From Methyloligella solikamskensis (GTDB lineage Bacteria > Pseudomonadota > Alphaproteobacteria > Rhizobiales > Methyloligellaceae), in NCBI RefSeq assembly GCF_042676065.1, contig NZ_JBHTJO010000001.1, forward strand, positions 2,046,001-2,110,000: a DNA stretch of 64,000 nt, read 5' to 3'. Below, one piece after another: positions 17,121-26,024 of this stretch. The position numbers were made by a program, and so were the translations under genes. The notes beneath the pieces are model-generated. The model made no database searches, was not told where the DNA came from, and saw only the letters and a list, made by a program, of their open reading frames with translations. Every line of letters begins with the position of its first letter. Position 1 is the first letter of the stretch.

Positions 17121-18123
17121 TCTCGCTGACCCTTCTCGCTCGCGCGGCCGCGCCCTGATCATCGGGGTGAACGGTCAAGATGGTTCGTATATGGCCGAGC
17201 ACCTGCTCGGCGACGGTTGGGACGTGGTCGGCATCGCGCGGCAAGCGCAAGCGCGACATGTGCACTCCTCCCCGCGCTTCCGGTATTTCCATCTCGATCT
17301 CAACACCGATCGGGAGGCTCTGGCCGGTCTGCTGCGCGAGACGAAGCCGGACCGCATCCATCATGTCGCCGCCGTGCATGGGGCCGCGGGCTTCGTGTAC
17401 GAGGATCACTGGCAGGCGGCTCTGGATGTCAATGTGGGCAGCGTCCACACCTGCCTTGAATTCATCCGAAACGAGTCCCCCGAAACGCGCCTGCTTTATG
17501 CAAGCTCGCTAAAGGTCTTCGGGGCGAAGCCCCCGCCGATCATCCATGAAGGACTGCCGCGCTTCTCGACCTGCCTCTACTCCATCACCAAGAACGCCGC
17601 CGAAGAGCTGATCGATTACTATCGGACACATCATGGCGTCCGGGCGACGGTCCTCTATCTGCTGAACCATGAATCTCCGCGGCGTCCAGCGCATTTCTTC
17701 TTGCCGCGTGTGACCGGGTTGCTGGCCAACGCCCTGGCCAAGACGAGAGGAAAGCCATTGAGCGCCGATAAGACGCCCGATCTCTCGCCGCTCTACGGCC
17801 TCGACTTCACCTGCGATTGGGGAAGCAGCGCGGAGTATATGGCCCTCGGGGCAGCGCTTCTGGAGGCCGACGAGAACCAAGACTACGTTATGGCCACCGG
17901 TCGAAGCTGGACGGGATTGGAGTTCACCTCCGCCCTGTTCGACCTGGCCGGTCTGGACTGGCGAGAGCATGTCGAGGTGATGAGCGAACCGGACGGCTCG
18001 CTTGAGCCGTCATACCGGGCCGACATCGGCCGGATGGTCGAGGTGCTCGGCGCCGGCCCAAAGCAGTCGGCCCTCGACGTGGCGAAATGGATACTGGCAG
18101 AGACCTACGGCCTTCCTCTATAG
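17110..18123 (+). CDS. NAD-dependent epimerase/dehydratase, GDP-mannose-dehydratase-like
   Basis: A 337-residue extended SDR acting on a nucleotide sugar. The Rossmann motif ALIIGVNGQDGSYMAEHLL is near the N-terminus, and its GxxGQDG form is close to that of GMD. The catalytic part is ASSLKVFG followed by the YSITK pair of Tyr and Lys. NHESPRRPAHFFLPR recalls the GMD substrate loop NHESPMRGETF. The start is not ATG: the TTG at 17110 has GAGGAG at 17100-17105, while a TTG at 17098 is an alternative. It overlaps the C-methyltransferase gene by 11 bp. Context suggests it makes or reduces the keto-sugar that enzyme methylates, perhaps from GDP-mannose. Confidence 0.8.
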   Translation: MASNLADPSRSRGRALIIGVNGQDGSYMAEHLLGDGWDVVGIARQAQARHVHSSPRFRYFHLDLNTDREALAGLLRETKPDRIHHVAAVHGAAGFVYEDHWQAALDVNVGSVHTCLEFIRNESPETRLLYASSLKVFGAKPPPIIHEGLPRFSTCLYSITKNAAEELIDYYRTHHGVRATVLYLLNHESPRRPAHFFLPRVTGLLANALAKTRGKPLSADKTPDLSPLYGLDFTCDWGSSAEYMALGAALLEADENQDYVMATGRSWTGLEFTSALFDLAGLDWREHVEVMSEPDGSLEPSYRADIGRMVEVLGAGPKQSALDVAKWILAETYGLPL

Positions 18124-18158
18124 GTTGTGGGCAATCGGACTTCGGGAGACCTGACCAC

Positions 18159-19367
18159 GTGACTCGCATTTTGCTGGGACAGCTCGGCTCCAACGGGGAT
18201 TGCTTTTACGCCACCGCGATTGCCCGGCAGCTCAAGCACGATTTCCCCGACTGCCATCTCACCTGGGCCATCTCAAATCTGTGCCGGCGGGTGATCGACA
18301 ACAATCCCCATGTCGACGCCGTTTGGGAGGTTGATGTTCCGGGCTGGGGCGAGATGCGCAGGGTTTGGCCGATCTTCGAGCAGGAAGCCTGGCAGGAGGT
18401 GGCCCTGGGGACGTTCGATCAGGCTTATCTCACCCAGGTCTTTCCCAGCCATTTCTGCAATTTCGACGGCACGGTCCGCCCCCCTTTGTTCCGCAACTTT
18501 CCGCATCCTATCACGGTCCCCATCGATCCGGTGATCCGGCTGACGGCAGAGGAAGAAGAACGGGTCGATGAGTGGGCGGCCGCGCACAAGCTATCTTCGT
18601 TTCGCAAGGTGGTGCTTTGCGAGTGCTCATCGAAATCCGGCCAGTCGTTCGTGACCCCTGCCCTGATGGTGGAGGTCGCCAGGATCGTTGGCGAGACCGA
18701 TCCCGATATCGCCTTCATCCTCTCTACCCATGAGGCCATTGATGTAGATTCTCCGAGGGTGATGCATGGCGGAGAACTCACCATGCGCGAGACGGCACGG
18801 CTTACCCATCATGCGGACATGTTCGTCGGCTGCGGCAGCGGGCTGACCGTGATGTCCACCAGCTCGGCGGCGAAGCCCTCCCTGCCCAGCATGCAGATCC
18901 TTGCGGCGAGCACCTCGGTTTTTGCGTCCTTCAAACACGATTTCGACCATTTCGGCCTGTCGTCGGACCATTACATAGAAACTACGGTTTCCGATCCCGA
19001 GCGTTTGGCGCAGATGGTGCTCTATGCGCTGGACGAAGGCCCGGCCGCCTGCCAGGCGCGATACGGTCAGACGATCTCTCCCGATTTTGAGCACTATTTC
19101 GATCTGATCGATCAGATGTTGATCCGGCCCAGGCATTACGTGGACGCTGCACAGTCTCTGAATGTAACGATCGAACGCTACGGCCCGCGTCCGGTGCTTT
19201 GCGCCTTTGCCAAGGCTGTGGTGCTGCCCTTCCTGGACCTGGACCCCAAGGCCGCATTTCCGCGGGGACGGCGGGAGGGTGATCGCCTTGCCATGCTGAT
19301 CTCGCGGCCGGTGCCTGCGGCCGAGCCGCCTCTGCGGTCACCGGCTGAGGCGTCCGAGACCGCCTAG
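18159..19367 (+). CDS. GT9-like glycosyltransferase (heptosyltransferase superfamily)
   Basis: A 402-residue GT-B protein resembling ADP-heptose:LPS heptosyltransferases. The N-terminal acceptor-side pattern is LGQLGSNGDCFYATAIARQL, and the donor-side pattern FVGCGSGLTVMSTSSAAK occupies the position of the GNDTGPxH motif of true heptosyltransferases, which is not conserved. Heptose as donor is therefore unlikely, and another sugar nucleotide should be expected. I place the start at the GTG at 18159 (VTRILLGQLGSNGD), with CGGGAG upstream; an in-frame start at 18087 would overlap the preceding gene. The gene ends one base before the convergent sulfotransferase gene. Confidence 0.75.
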   Translation: MTRILLGQLGSNGDCFYATAIARQLKHDFPDCHLTWAISNLCRRVIDNNPHVDAVWEVDVPGWGEMRRVWPIFEQEAWQEVALGTFDQAYLTQVFPSHFCNFDGTVRPPLFRNFPHPITVPIDPVIRLTAEEEERVDEWAAAHKLSSFRKVVLCECSSKSGQSFVTPALMVEVARIVGETDPDIAFILSTHEAIDVDSPRVMHGGELTMRETARLTHHADMFVGCGSGLTVMSTSSAAKPSLPSMQILAASTSVFASFKHDFDHFGLSSDHYIETTVSDPERLAQMVLYALDEGPAACQARYGQTISPDFEHYFDLIDQMLIRPRHYVDAAQSLNVTIERYGPRPVLCAFAKAVVLPFLDLDPKAAFPRGRREGDRLAMLISRPVPAAEPPLRSPAEASETA

Positions 19368-19368
19368 C

Positions 19369-20247
19369 CTAGAGCGCGTTCTCTGGAGAGCCCTCTCGCT
19401 CCCGGAATTCCGGCTGGCGGAGCGTCAAATTCTGCTCCGGCGGCAGGCTGTCGATCAGCGCAAACAACTCTTCATCCTTCTTCGTCAGCGCCGCGGCGAG
19501 TTCCGGCGAAAGCTCCGTCGTCGCACGCTGCCCATAGCTGTCATGCCGTTTCGGCAACTTGGCGAGATAGCCGGCCGAAGGCGCGATGCCGAGCTTGCTG
19601 AGCAAGGCGGTCATGACGCCCGCGGCGTCCTGCGCCAACCGCCCTTGCGAGGTGACCACAAACCGGGCCTCGGGCAATGCCGTGCGAAATCGTTCGATGA
19701 GCTGCGCATAGTTGAGGCGCTCGTCGGCGTAGGCCTCGAAATAGGCTTCGGCCGAACAGCTCTGGTAGAAGGCGCGAGATTCAGCCGACCGGTTGACCGG
19801 ATGGGTCTCCGGGGTGCCGCGCTCAGCAATCAGGGAATGCATGCGCCGCCACGACAGCATGGCGGGCTTGGCCTCCCGAACGCAGAAGACGAACAGCAGT
19901 TCGGGATTGCTGTCGTAGAGGCGGCGCAGGGCTGCGCGGGAATAGGCATAGCTGGTGAATTTGTGGCCGTTCGCGGCGCCAGGGCGATAATCGGGTCCGG
20001 GGTCCCTACCCCCGACCTTGAAATAGGGCGACTCGTAGCGGCCGTTGAGCTTGGCGAGCTGCACGTCCTCATTGGTTTCGAAGAAGCGTGCCAAGGCTGT
20101 CGTTCCGCATTTCGGAAAACCGACGATGGCGAAATCGGTGACCGGCCCAACGGACCGCCAGTTTCCCTTCGAAGGCCTGGCGATGCTTCCGACGGTTCGC
20201 GACAGCAGATGCCGTGTCTTCCTGCGGAGCTCAGCTAGGGTCGCCAT
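19369..20247 (-). CDS. Sulfotransferase family protein
   Basis: A 292-residue protein with the PAPS 5'-loop IVGFPKCGTTALARFF at residues 41-56 and the 3'-phosphate segment LLFVFCVREAKPAMLSWRRM, which fits the form of the family found with heparan-type substrates. The C-terminal half is less conserved. It is the last gene of a four-gene minus-strand operon (GT fusion, SMP-30, manC, this gene), 15 bp after manC. That links sulfation with the GDP-mannose/GDP-fucose branch. The 5'-loop cysteine (PKCGTT) is typical for bacterial and eukaryotic members. The acceptor is unknown. Confidence 0.8.
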   Translation of the reverse strand: MATLAELRRKTRHLLSRTVGSIARPSKGNWRSVGPVTDFAIVGFPKCGTTALARFFETNEDVQLAKLNGRYESPYFKVGGRDPGPDYRPGAANGHKFTSYAYSRAALRRLYDSNPELLFVFCVREAKPAMLSWRRMHSLIAERGTPETHPVNRSAESRAFYQSCSAEAYFEAYADERLNYAQLIERFRTALPEARFVVTSQGRLAQDAAGVMTALLSKLGIAPSAGYLAKLPKRHDSYGQRATTELSPELAAALTKKDEELFALIDSLPPEQNLTLRQPEFREREGSPENAL

Positions 20248-20262
20248 GGCGCTTGAGGCCGC

Positions 20263-21720
20263 TCACTTCGTCTCACTGGGCTGACGATTGTAGATATCGT
20301 CCTCGCGGATAATGTCGTCCTCACCCAGATAGGTCCCAATCTGCACCTCGATGATCTCGACAGGAACCTTGCCCGGGTTAGAGAGACGGTGCCACTGGGT
20401 CGCCGTGATGTAGATCGACTCGTTCTCGTGCACGAACTTCTCGTCCGTCCCGACCGTCACCCGGGCGGTGCCGCGGACCACGATCCAATGCTCGGACCGG
20501 TGGTGGTGCATCTGCATGGACAGGGTGCCGCCCGGCTTGATGTGGAGCAGCTTGACCTGAAAGCGGGAGCCCAGATTGAGCTGCTCGAAGAAGCCCCAGG
20601 GACGATGATTGCGCAGATGCTGCTCGTGATGACGGCCGTCGGTTCGTTTCAGCCGTTCGACGATCTGGCCGACATCCTGGGCGCGCGACTTGTCGGTCAC
20701 GAGCAGCGCGTCCGGCGTCTCGACGATCACCACATCTTCCAGGCCGATGGCGGAAACGAGAGAGCGCGTCGAGTAGACGTAGCAGTTGCGGGTGTCGTGC
20801 AGCACCGCTTGGTTCGGATGGGCGGCGAAGCCCGCCACGACATTGCCGGCCTCGTCGCTTTCGCCAAGCTCCGCTAGCGAAGACCACGACCCGACATCGC
20901 TCCAGCCGACATCGATGGGCAGGACGGCCGCCCGGTCCGTATGTTCCATGACCGCGTGGTCGACGGAGATCCCGGGGCTGGCGGCAAAGCTCTCCTCGTC
21001 AAGGCGCAGGAAGTCGAGATCCTTGTGAGCGTTTTCGAACGCCGCCTTCGCCGCTTCGACGATGTCGGGCTGGAGACGGGAAAGCTCGTCCAAGAAGGTG
21101 CGGGCATGAAGCACGAAGATGCCGCTGTTCCAGAAATAGTTGCCGTCCGCCAGATAGCTTTCCGCCGTATCAGCGTCGGGCTTCTCGGTGAACTGGTCGA
21201 CCGTGAAGGCGCCCTCGCCGGTCTCCAGCGGCGCGCCTTTGCGGATGTAGCCGTAGCCCGTATGAGGACGATCGGGCGTAATGCCGAACAGGACGAGCCG
21301 TCCGTCTGCCGCTACCTCGACCGCCTTGGCGATGGCTGCCCGGAACCCGGTTTCGCTGGTGATGACGTGATCGCTGGGCATGACGACCAGGATCGCATCC
21401 GGATCGGTGGCAAGCGCTGCAAAGGCGGCCACGGCGATGGCCGGCGCGGTGTTGCGGCCAACCGGCTCCAGAATGATCTCGCTGGTCCGCACCCCAAATT
21501 CGGCGGCGGATTCGGCCACCAGGAACCGGTGGTCGTTGTTGCAAATCACCATAGGCGCGGCGAAGCCTTCCTCCTCTGGGAGGCGCGACAGGGTCGCCTG
21601 CAGAAGGCTGCGCTCGTCATTGGGAACGAGTTTCAAGAACTGCTTGGGATAGAGGGACCGGGATAAGGGCCAGAGCCTGGTCCCTGCTCCGCCAGAAAGA
21701 ATAATCGGCAAAATAATCAT
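20263..21720 (-). CDS. manC: Bifunctional mannose-1-phosphate guanylyltransferase/mannose-6-phosphate isomerase
   Basis: A 485-residue enzyme that forms GDP-mannose from mannose-1-phosphate and GTP and may also isomerise mannose-6-phosphate and fructose-6-phosphate. The nucleotidyltransferase domain starts with PIILSGGAGTRLWPLSR and YPKQF, followed by EPVGRNTAPAIAVAA and VVMPSDH. The C-terminal cupin (about 370-480) carries the metal-binding pattern LSMQMHHHRSEHWIVV. The length is that of the AlgA/ManC/CpsB type. Its product feeds gmd and fcl nearby to give GDP-L-fucose. It lies in a minus-strand operon with an SMP-30 gene upstream (92 bp) and a sulfotransferase downstream (15 bp). Confidence 0.97.
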   Translation of the reverse strand: MIILPIILSGGAGTRLWPLSRSLYPKQFLKLVPNDERSLLQATLSRLPEEEGFAAPMVICNNDHRFLVAESAAEFGVRTSEIILEPVGRNTAPAIAVAAFAALATDPDAILVVMPSDHVITSETGFRAAIAKAVEVAADGRLVLFGITPDRPHTGYGYIRKGAPLETGEGAFTVDQFTEKPDADTAESYLADGNYFWNSGIFVLHARTFLDELSRLQPDIVEAAKAAFENAHKDLDFLRLDEESFAASPGISVDHAVMEHTDRAAVLPIDVGWSDVGSWSSLAELGESDEAGNVVAGFAAHPNQAVLHDTRNCYVYSTRSLVSAIGLEDVVIVETPDALLVTDKSRAQDVGQIVERLKRTDGRHHEQHLRNHRPWGFFEQLNLGSRFQVKLLHIKPGGTLSMQMHHHRSEHWIVVRGTARVTVGTDEKFVHENESIYITATQWHRLSNPGKVPVEIIEVQIGTYLGEDDIIREDDIYNRQPSETK

Positions 21721-21811
21721 GATTAGCGCAGGTTACCTTCGACACTCAGCGGCGCGGTCGCTGCCGGACTCGCCCCTTCGAGCTAGCTTCATCTCACAGA
21801 CGACCATTTCA

Positions 21812-22726
21812 TTAAAGCAAATCTATCGCGAAGAGATTCCCGGCGTACCGGTCCTCGGGCTCGAGACCTATAGCGGCGGAGGTCGCATAAAGGCGGCTCC
21901 CATTCTCGCCGTTAAAAGCACATGAGGTGATCTGAGCCGTCGGCAGCGGAATCTTCCCCTGCAGCGCTCCTTCGGGCGACAGGATCGCGATGCCCCAGCC
22001 GCCCCAGAGGCCGACTAGGAGGTTCCCGTGCGCGTCGGTGGTCATTCCATCGGGAGCGGCCTCCCCATCGCCGAACTGGCGGAAGAGGCTCCGCTCGCCG
22101 ATCTCGCCATTTGCACCGAGCGCAAAGCGATATGTGCGCCCCTTGGCGGAATCGTTGACGAACATGGCGCGCCCGTCGGGGGAAAACGCCGGGCCGTTGG
22201 GCACCATGTAATCGCGGTCGATCACGGCGATGCTTCCGTCCGGCGACAAGGCGTAGAGGGTCCCCGTCGCCTCTTCTTCAGCGTCATCCATGGTGCCAGC
22301 GAAGAAACGGCCGTCGGGGCCGAGCTTGCCGTCATTGAAGCGGTTTCCCGGCAGGCCGGGCTCGGGATCGGTGATCACGTCCAGTGAGACCGCGTCTCCG
22401 GCGACCGTGAGCCAAGCGAAACCGGAATCGCAGGCGCAGAGGAAGCTTCCGGCTCCTTGCCGGTCTTCCGGCCATGTGGTGTCGGGCACGACAATGCAGG
22501 CGACGCGGGTCTGCAGCTCCCAGCCTGCAGAGGATCCGGTGCCGGGCTCATAGGCCCAAAGCCGGCAGCCCTTGATATCGACCCACCAGATTTTGCCATC
22601 CCGGGGGTCGTAGAGGGGCGACTCTCCCAAGACGGCGCGGGTCTCGCAGGCGACCCGCCATCGGCTCGGCCGCTCGGGTATTTCGCCGCCCTGCTCCGCG
22701 TTTATTGGCTTGCTCACGACGCCCAC
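21812..22726 (-). CDS. SMP-30/gluconolactonase family protein
   Basis: A 304-residue six-bladed beta-propeller. The metal-binding signature residues are in place: Glu in LGESPLYD, Asn in NRFNDGKLGPDGRFFAGTM, and Asp in AAPDGMTTDAHGN. These proteins hydrolyse sugar lactones, usually in catabolic pathways. It begins one base after the glycosyltransferase fusion gene (22728) and precedes manC, so it is embedded in a glycan operon, which is unusual. Whether it works on a lactone made in the pathway or has another propeller role cannot be told. There is no signal peptide, so it should act in the cytoplasm. Confidence 0.85.
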   Translation of the reverse strand: MGVVSKPINAEQGGEIPERPSRWRVACETRAVLGESPLYDPRDGKIWWVDIKGCRLWAYEPGTGSSAGWELQTRVACIVVPDTTWPEDRQGAGSFLCACDSGFAWLTVAGDAVSLDVITDPEPGLPGNRFNDGKLGPDGRFFAGTMDDAEEEATGTLYALSPDGSIAVIDRDYMVPNGPAFSPDGRAMFVNDSAKGRTYRFALGANGEIGERSLFRQFGDGEAAPDGMTTDAHGNLLVGLWGGWGIAILSPEGALQGKIPLPTAQITSCAFNGENGSRLYATSAAIGLEPEDRYAGNLFAIDLL

Positions 22727-22727
22727 C

Positions 22728-25709
22728 TCACCGCTTGAACTTCGATCGGACTGTATTGAGTGCGGAGTCGAACCCGCTCGGGAGTGCCGCCATCCGGCGC
22801 CCGTAGAAGAACGCAGCGAGACCGCCGAGGCCTGCGAGGAACAGCAAGAGCGCCGACAGGAGGAGCACCCCTCCGTAAGGCTCGAATGCCGGGATAAAGG
22901 CGGCGATCAGTGGAACGAGAAGAACGGCTCCCATGATCATGAATGGGGCGGGATAGATCCGCATCGCTTCCCGCAACCAGCCGATGAACGCGAACACCCT
23001 GTCCGTCAGGCGATACCAGGCATCGTAAAGCCGCGTGCCTGCGCTGGAGTCATCCCAGACGGCCGGCGCCGATGTGGTGCGGCGTGTTCGGACCGGCGCC
23101 ACGGTCGAGGTCGCCGGCCGGGGTTTTGGTGGCGCTACGCTGTAAAGCATCCGCTCCTGGGCAAAACGCAGCTGGGAGGCGAACGCCGTCTCCACGGCCT
23201 TTAATCCCGGATCGCCTGCGAACGCCAGAAGCCGGACCGTTCCGCTCGCCTCCAGCATTCCAGGCATGCCGTGCACGGCTTCGTGCACCTGGCGCCACGC
23301 GGCAGGACGGGCGCCCTCTTGGGGATGCCACTCGCTGAGATAGACGGCGTAACCTGCGTCTGCGAACGCATCGCGGAGCGCCTTGACGTCCTCGCGCCCG
23401 AGGGGGTTCGCGTGGCCGCCCCCGACTATGACGCCGGCGGGCATTTGGGCTTCGCCGGCGCGCTTCTGCAGATATCCCAAGGCCTCGTCCCTGCCCGCGA
23501 TGCTCACGACATCTCTAGAGTCGCCTGCGAGAAGCTTGTCGAGGACGGCCTTTTCGTCGACCTCAGCCATGATCTCGCGAGGCATGGGGCGTGTGGCACT
23601 TGATGCGGCTGTCAGCATCACCTCCCGCAATCCCTGCCTCAGATTCGCCAGGCGGTGGCGGGAGAACGCAACGCTCTGGGCGCGCTCCGCGTAGTCGAAG
23701 CGCAAGAACGGATCGTCGGCCAGGTCCCGGAGTGCCGACTTCACGGCCTCGATATCGTTTTCGTCGACCACCACCGCCGCGTCGCTCTCGGCGATGTAAT
23801 CCATGGTGGCGATGCCGCGCGGACCGAATGCGAAGACGACGGTGCCGCTCGCCAAACATTCGGGCAGCTTGTTGGCCATGCTGTAGCGGACATAGTCGAG
23901 GGACTCGCCGTCGAAATTATAGGCCACGAGGCTGACGTCGCAGTCGCGCAGCCATTCGCGGTATTCGGCGGCGCTCATCTCGTCGGTGATCAGGCGGGTG
24001 TGTCCGAAAACGTTGAAATAGCGTCCGACCTTGTTGGCCCACCCCGCCCGGGTCTTGATCTCGAACCGCACAGGAAGCCCTTCCTCGGCGAGCTGTTCTA
24101 CGGCTTCTGCGACCTGCAGCACGCTGGCGGCCCGCATATTGTCGGCAAGCGAGCCCACATGACGAATGGTCAGAGGCCCCGGCGGGCGGGTTCGCGGCCG
24201 CGGCCACTCGGTGGGATCGATCCCGTTCGCGAAGGCCTGGAAGCTATGGCCGTAGCGGGCTTCGAAGGCCTCGGACATGGCATCGCAAATGGAAAGGCGC
24301 ATCGCCGACTGATCGAGCAGTTCGCAGAAATCGGCATCGAGAATCTCGTACTGGGCGGGATCGTCGTTCTTCACCCGGCTCGGCCAGTCATCCATGATCC
24401 AGGTGACGAGCGGCACCCGGTAGCGGTCGATGCTCTCCATGGCGACGGCGTGGAGATGCGGCACGTCCGGCACCGGACGGTAGAGGATCAGGTCGGGGCG
24501 GAACGCGGCGATCGCCCTGCGCACCTCTTCGGCGCTTGCCTGCCGGCCTGTGTCGGGGTCCAGCCCATCGGCCAGGCCGACCTCCCGGCCGTTATGGTTA
24601 TAGACCTGCAGCAGGCGATCGGACGGCCAGCCCGCCAGCAGATTCGCCTTCACCTCGCCGGTGGCGGTGCCGTCGCCGCAGCGGGTGATATCGAAAACCA
24701 GAAGCCGCGGGGCCTGTTCGGCAAAGGCTTCGTCCGCAGCGCTCTCCGCGTCCGCCTCTTCGGCCTCAGCGTCGAGCGCATCCATCTCCTCCGGACTCTT
24801 CACGTCGTCGAACAGGTCGACGTAGTCCCGGCGCGGAAAGACCTCGAGCATGCCGCCGACGGTGGCGTTGTAGATCGTCTGGCCGAGATCGTCGGTGATG
24901 CGCTTGGCCTCCTCATAGGCGCCCAGCATCTGATCGACCTGGGGGTCGTGCCAGCGGAAGCCCTTGCCGAAATAATCCGGATTGAAGTGGTTGGGATCGT
25001 CGGACTTCATATCCAGGACGCCGACTTTGTATGCCGTGCTGTTCTGGGCGTCCTTGGGGATGTCGTAGCTGGCGTCCACGCCGATCAGGTAGATCTCCTC
25101 GAAGCCGAGATAGGCCGCCAGCTGGAGAGAGGTGAACGTCACGGTGCAGCCGGTGTAGGTGATCTCTGCAGCGTCCGTGGAGAAGTCGAACCCGTGGGGG
25201 AAACTCACGCGCCCCTGGTGGTTGAAGAAGATCGTGTCGTCCGCCTCGTCCAGGCAATACCCCAGATAGGCCGGAAAGAGCTTTGTGGGGCCTTCGAAGG
25301 CGTTGATCCACTCGCAGCGATCCTCTGCAACGAGATGATCCTCCACCACGTAGAAAGTCGGCAGCCAATCGAGATCGCGGGTTTTCAGGAAGAATCCGTT
25401 GACAGCGAAGGTCACCTCGTCTTTGAGCACGGAGAGGTCGGTCCGATTGAGGCTTGGGCCGTTGCCGATGACGAAGCAGCGCTTGGTTCCCTTGTACTGC
25501 TCTCTCAGCGCGCGGAGCTTGTCCCGGTAGACGGTGTCCAGCTGGTCATAGATCGCGGAGACGCGACGGATGCCGTCCAGACGCTGCCTGGGAGACAGCC
25601 TCTCGGTGGGTAGAAAGATCTCGTCCTGGGTCGGGAGGGTCCGAACAGTCGCGATATACTCGCGCTGGTTGCGCCAGTCGGTTACAACCTGCTTCACAGA
25701 CTCAAACAT
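22728..25709 (-). CDS. DUF115/MptE-like domain fused to a glycosyltransferase and two membrane helices
   Basis: A 993-residue protein. Residues about 70-300 are a DUF115 domain with the glycine loop CFVIGNGPSLNRTDL, TFAVNGFFL and IYLIGVDASYD, as in Maf flagellin-glycosylation and MptE-like proteins. A run rich in Glu and Ala (about 310-335) leads to a glycosyltransferase-like region (335-710) with a late pattern NKLPECLASGTVVFAFGPRG, which fits the GT-B donor site. A third region (740-880) is of unknown fold. Near the C-terminus are two hydrophobic helices (about 900-930 and 935-960). The start and end regions face a 315-bp divergent region shared with gmd. It heads the operon containing SMP-30, manC and a sulfotransferase. 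Confidence 0.8.
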   Translation of the reverse strand: MFESVKQVVTDWRNQREYIATVRTLPTQDEIFLPTERLSPRQRLDGIRRVSAIYDQLDTVYRDKLRALREQYKGTKRCFVIGNGPSLNRTDLSVLKDEVTFAVNGFFLKTRDLDWLPTFYVVEDHLVAEDRCEWINAFEGPTKLFPAYLGYCLDEADDTIFFNHQGRVSFPHGFDFSTDAAEITYTGCTVTFTSLQLAAYLGFEEIYLIGVDASYDIPKDAQNSTAYKVGVLDMKSDDPNHFNPDYFGKGFRWHDPQVDQMLGAYEEAKRITDDLGQTIYNATVGGMLEVFPRRDYVDLFDDVKSPEEMDALDAEAEEADAESAADEAFAEQAPRLLVFDITRCGDGTATGEVKANLLAGWPSDRLLQVYNHNGREVGLADGLDPDTGRQASAEEVRRAIAAFRPDLILYRPVPDVPHLHAVAMESIDRYRVPLVTWIMDDWPSRVKNDDPAQYEILDADFCELLDQSAMRLSICDAMSEAFEARYGHSFQAFANGIDPTEWPRPRTRPPGPLTIRHVGSLADNMRAASVLQVAEAVEQLAEEGLPVRFEIKTRAGWANKVGRYFNVFGHTRLITDEMSAAEYREWLRDCDVSLVAYNFDGESLDYVRYSMANKLPECLASGTVVFAFGPRGIATMDYIAESDAAVVVDENDIEAVKSALRDLADDPFLRFDYAERAQSVAFSRHRLANLRQGLREVMLTAASSATRPMPREIMAEVDEKAVLDKLLAGDSRDVVSIAGRDEALGYLQKRAGEAQMPAGVIVGGGHANPLGREDVKALRDAFADAGYAVYLSEWHPQEGARPAAWRQVHEAVHGMPGMLEASGTVRLLAFAGDPGLKAVETAFASQLRFAQERMLYSVAPPKPRPATSTVAPVRTRRTTSAPAVWDDSSAGTRLYDAWYRLTDRVFAFIGWLREAMRIYPAPFMIMGAVLLVPLIAAFIPAFEPYGGVLLLSALLLFLAGLGGLAAFFYGRRMAALPSGFDSALNTVRSKFKR

Positions 25710-26024
25710 GGTGCAGCTTAGCGCTCTCCCTACCCGCTTGGCGTTTCGCGGTTCTGCCTATCGGAACCGTCTCTCCTAGAAAGCATAAATTCGGCTTTCG
25801 AAGGACCCATGGGACAGAAAATTTCGGCGATGTCGCTTTCCGGTTTCGGATTTCGCCAAGATTGCGCCGCACGGTACGCTGCACGGACTGTGGCAATTGC
25901 AATCTCACCGCAAGGCCGGTAATAGGCAACCTTTGGTCGCGAGACCTCATCGGGGGCAGATGCTCAAATCTAGGGGCATGGTCCAGATTGGAAACCTCCT
26001 CAAAAGGCGAAAAGGCGTGGTTTT
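25710..26024 (+). other. Divergent intergenic region between the GT fusion and gmd
   Basis: This 315-bp region must hold the promoters of two divergent transcripts: the manC operon (leftwards) and the gmd operon (rightwards). It contains AT-rich patches near 25780-25800 and a purine-rich stretch before gmd (aaaaggcgaaaaggcg). I could not support a specific operator or hairpin. Confidence 0.4.
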
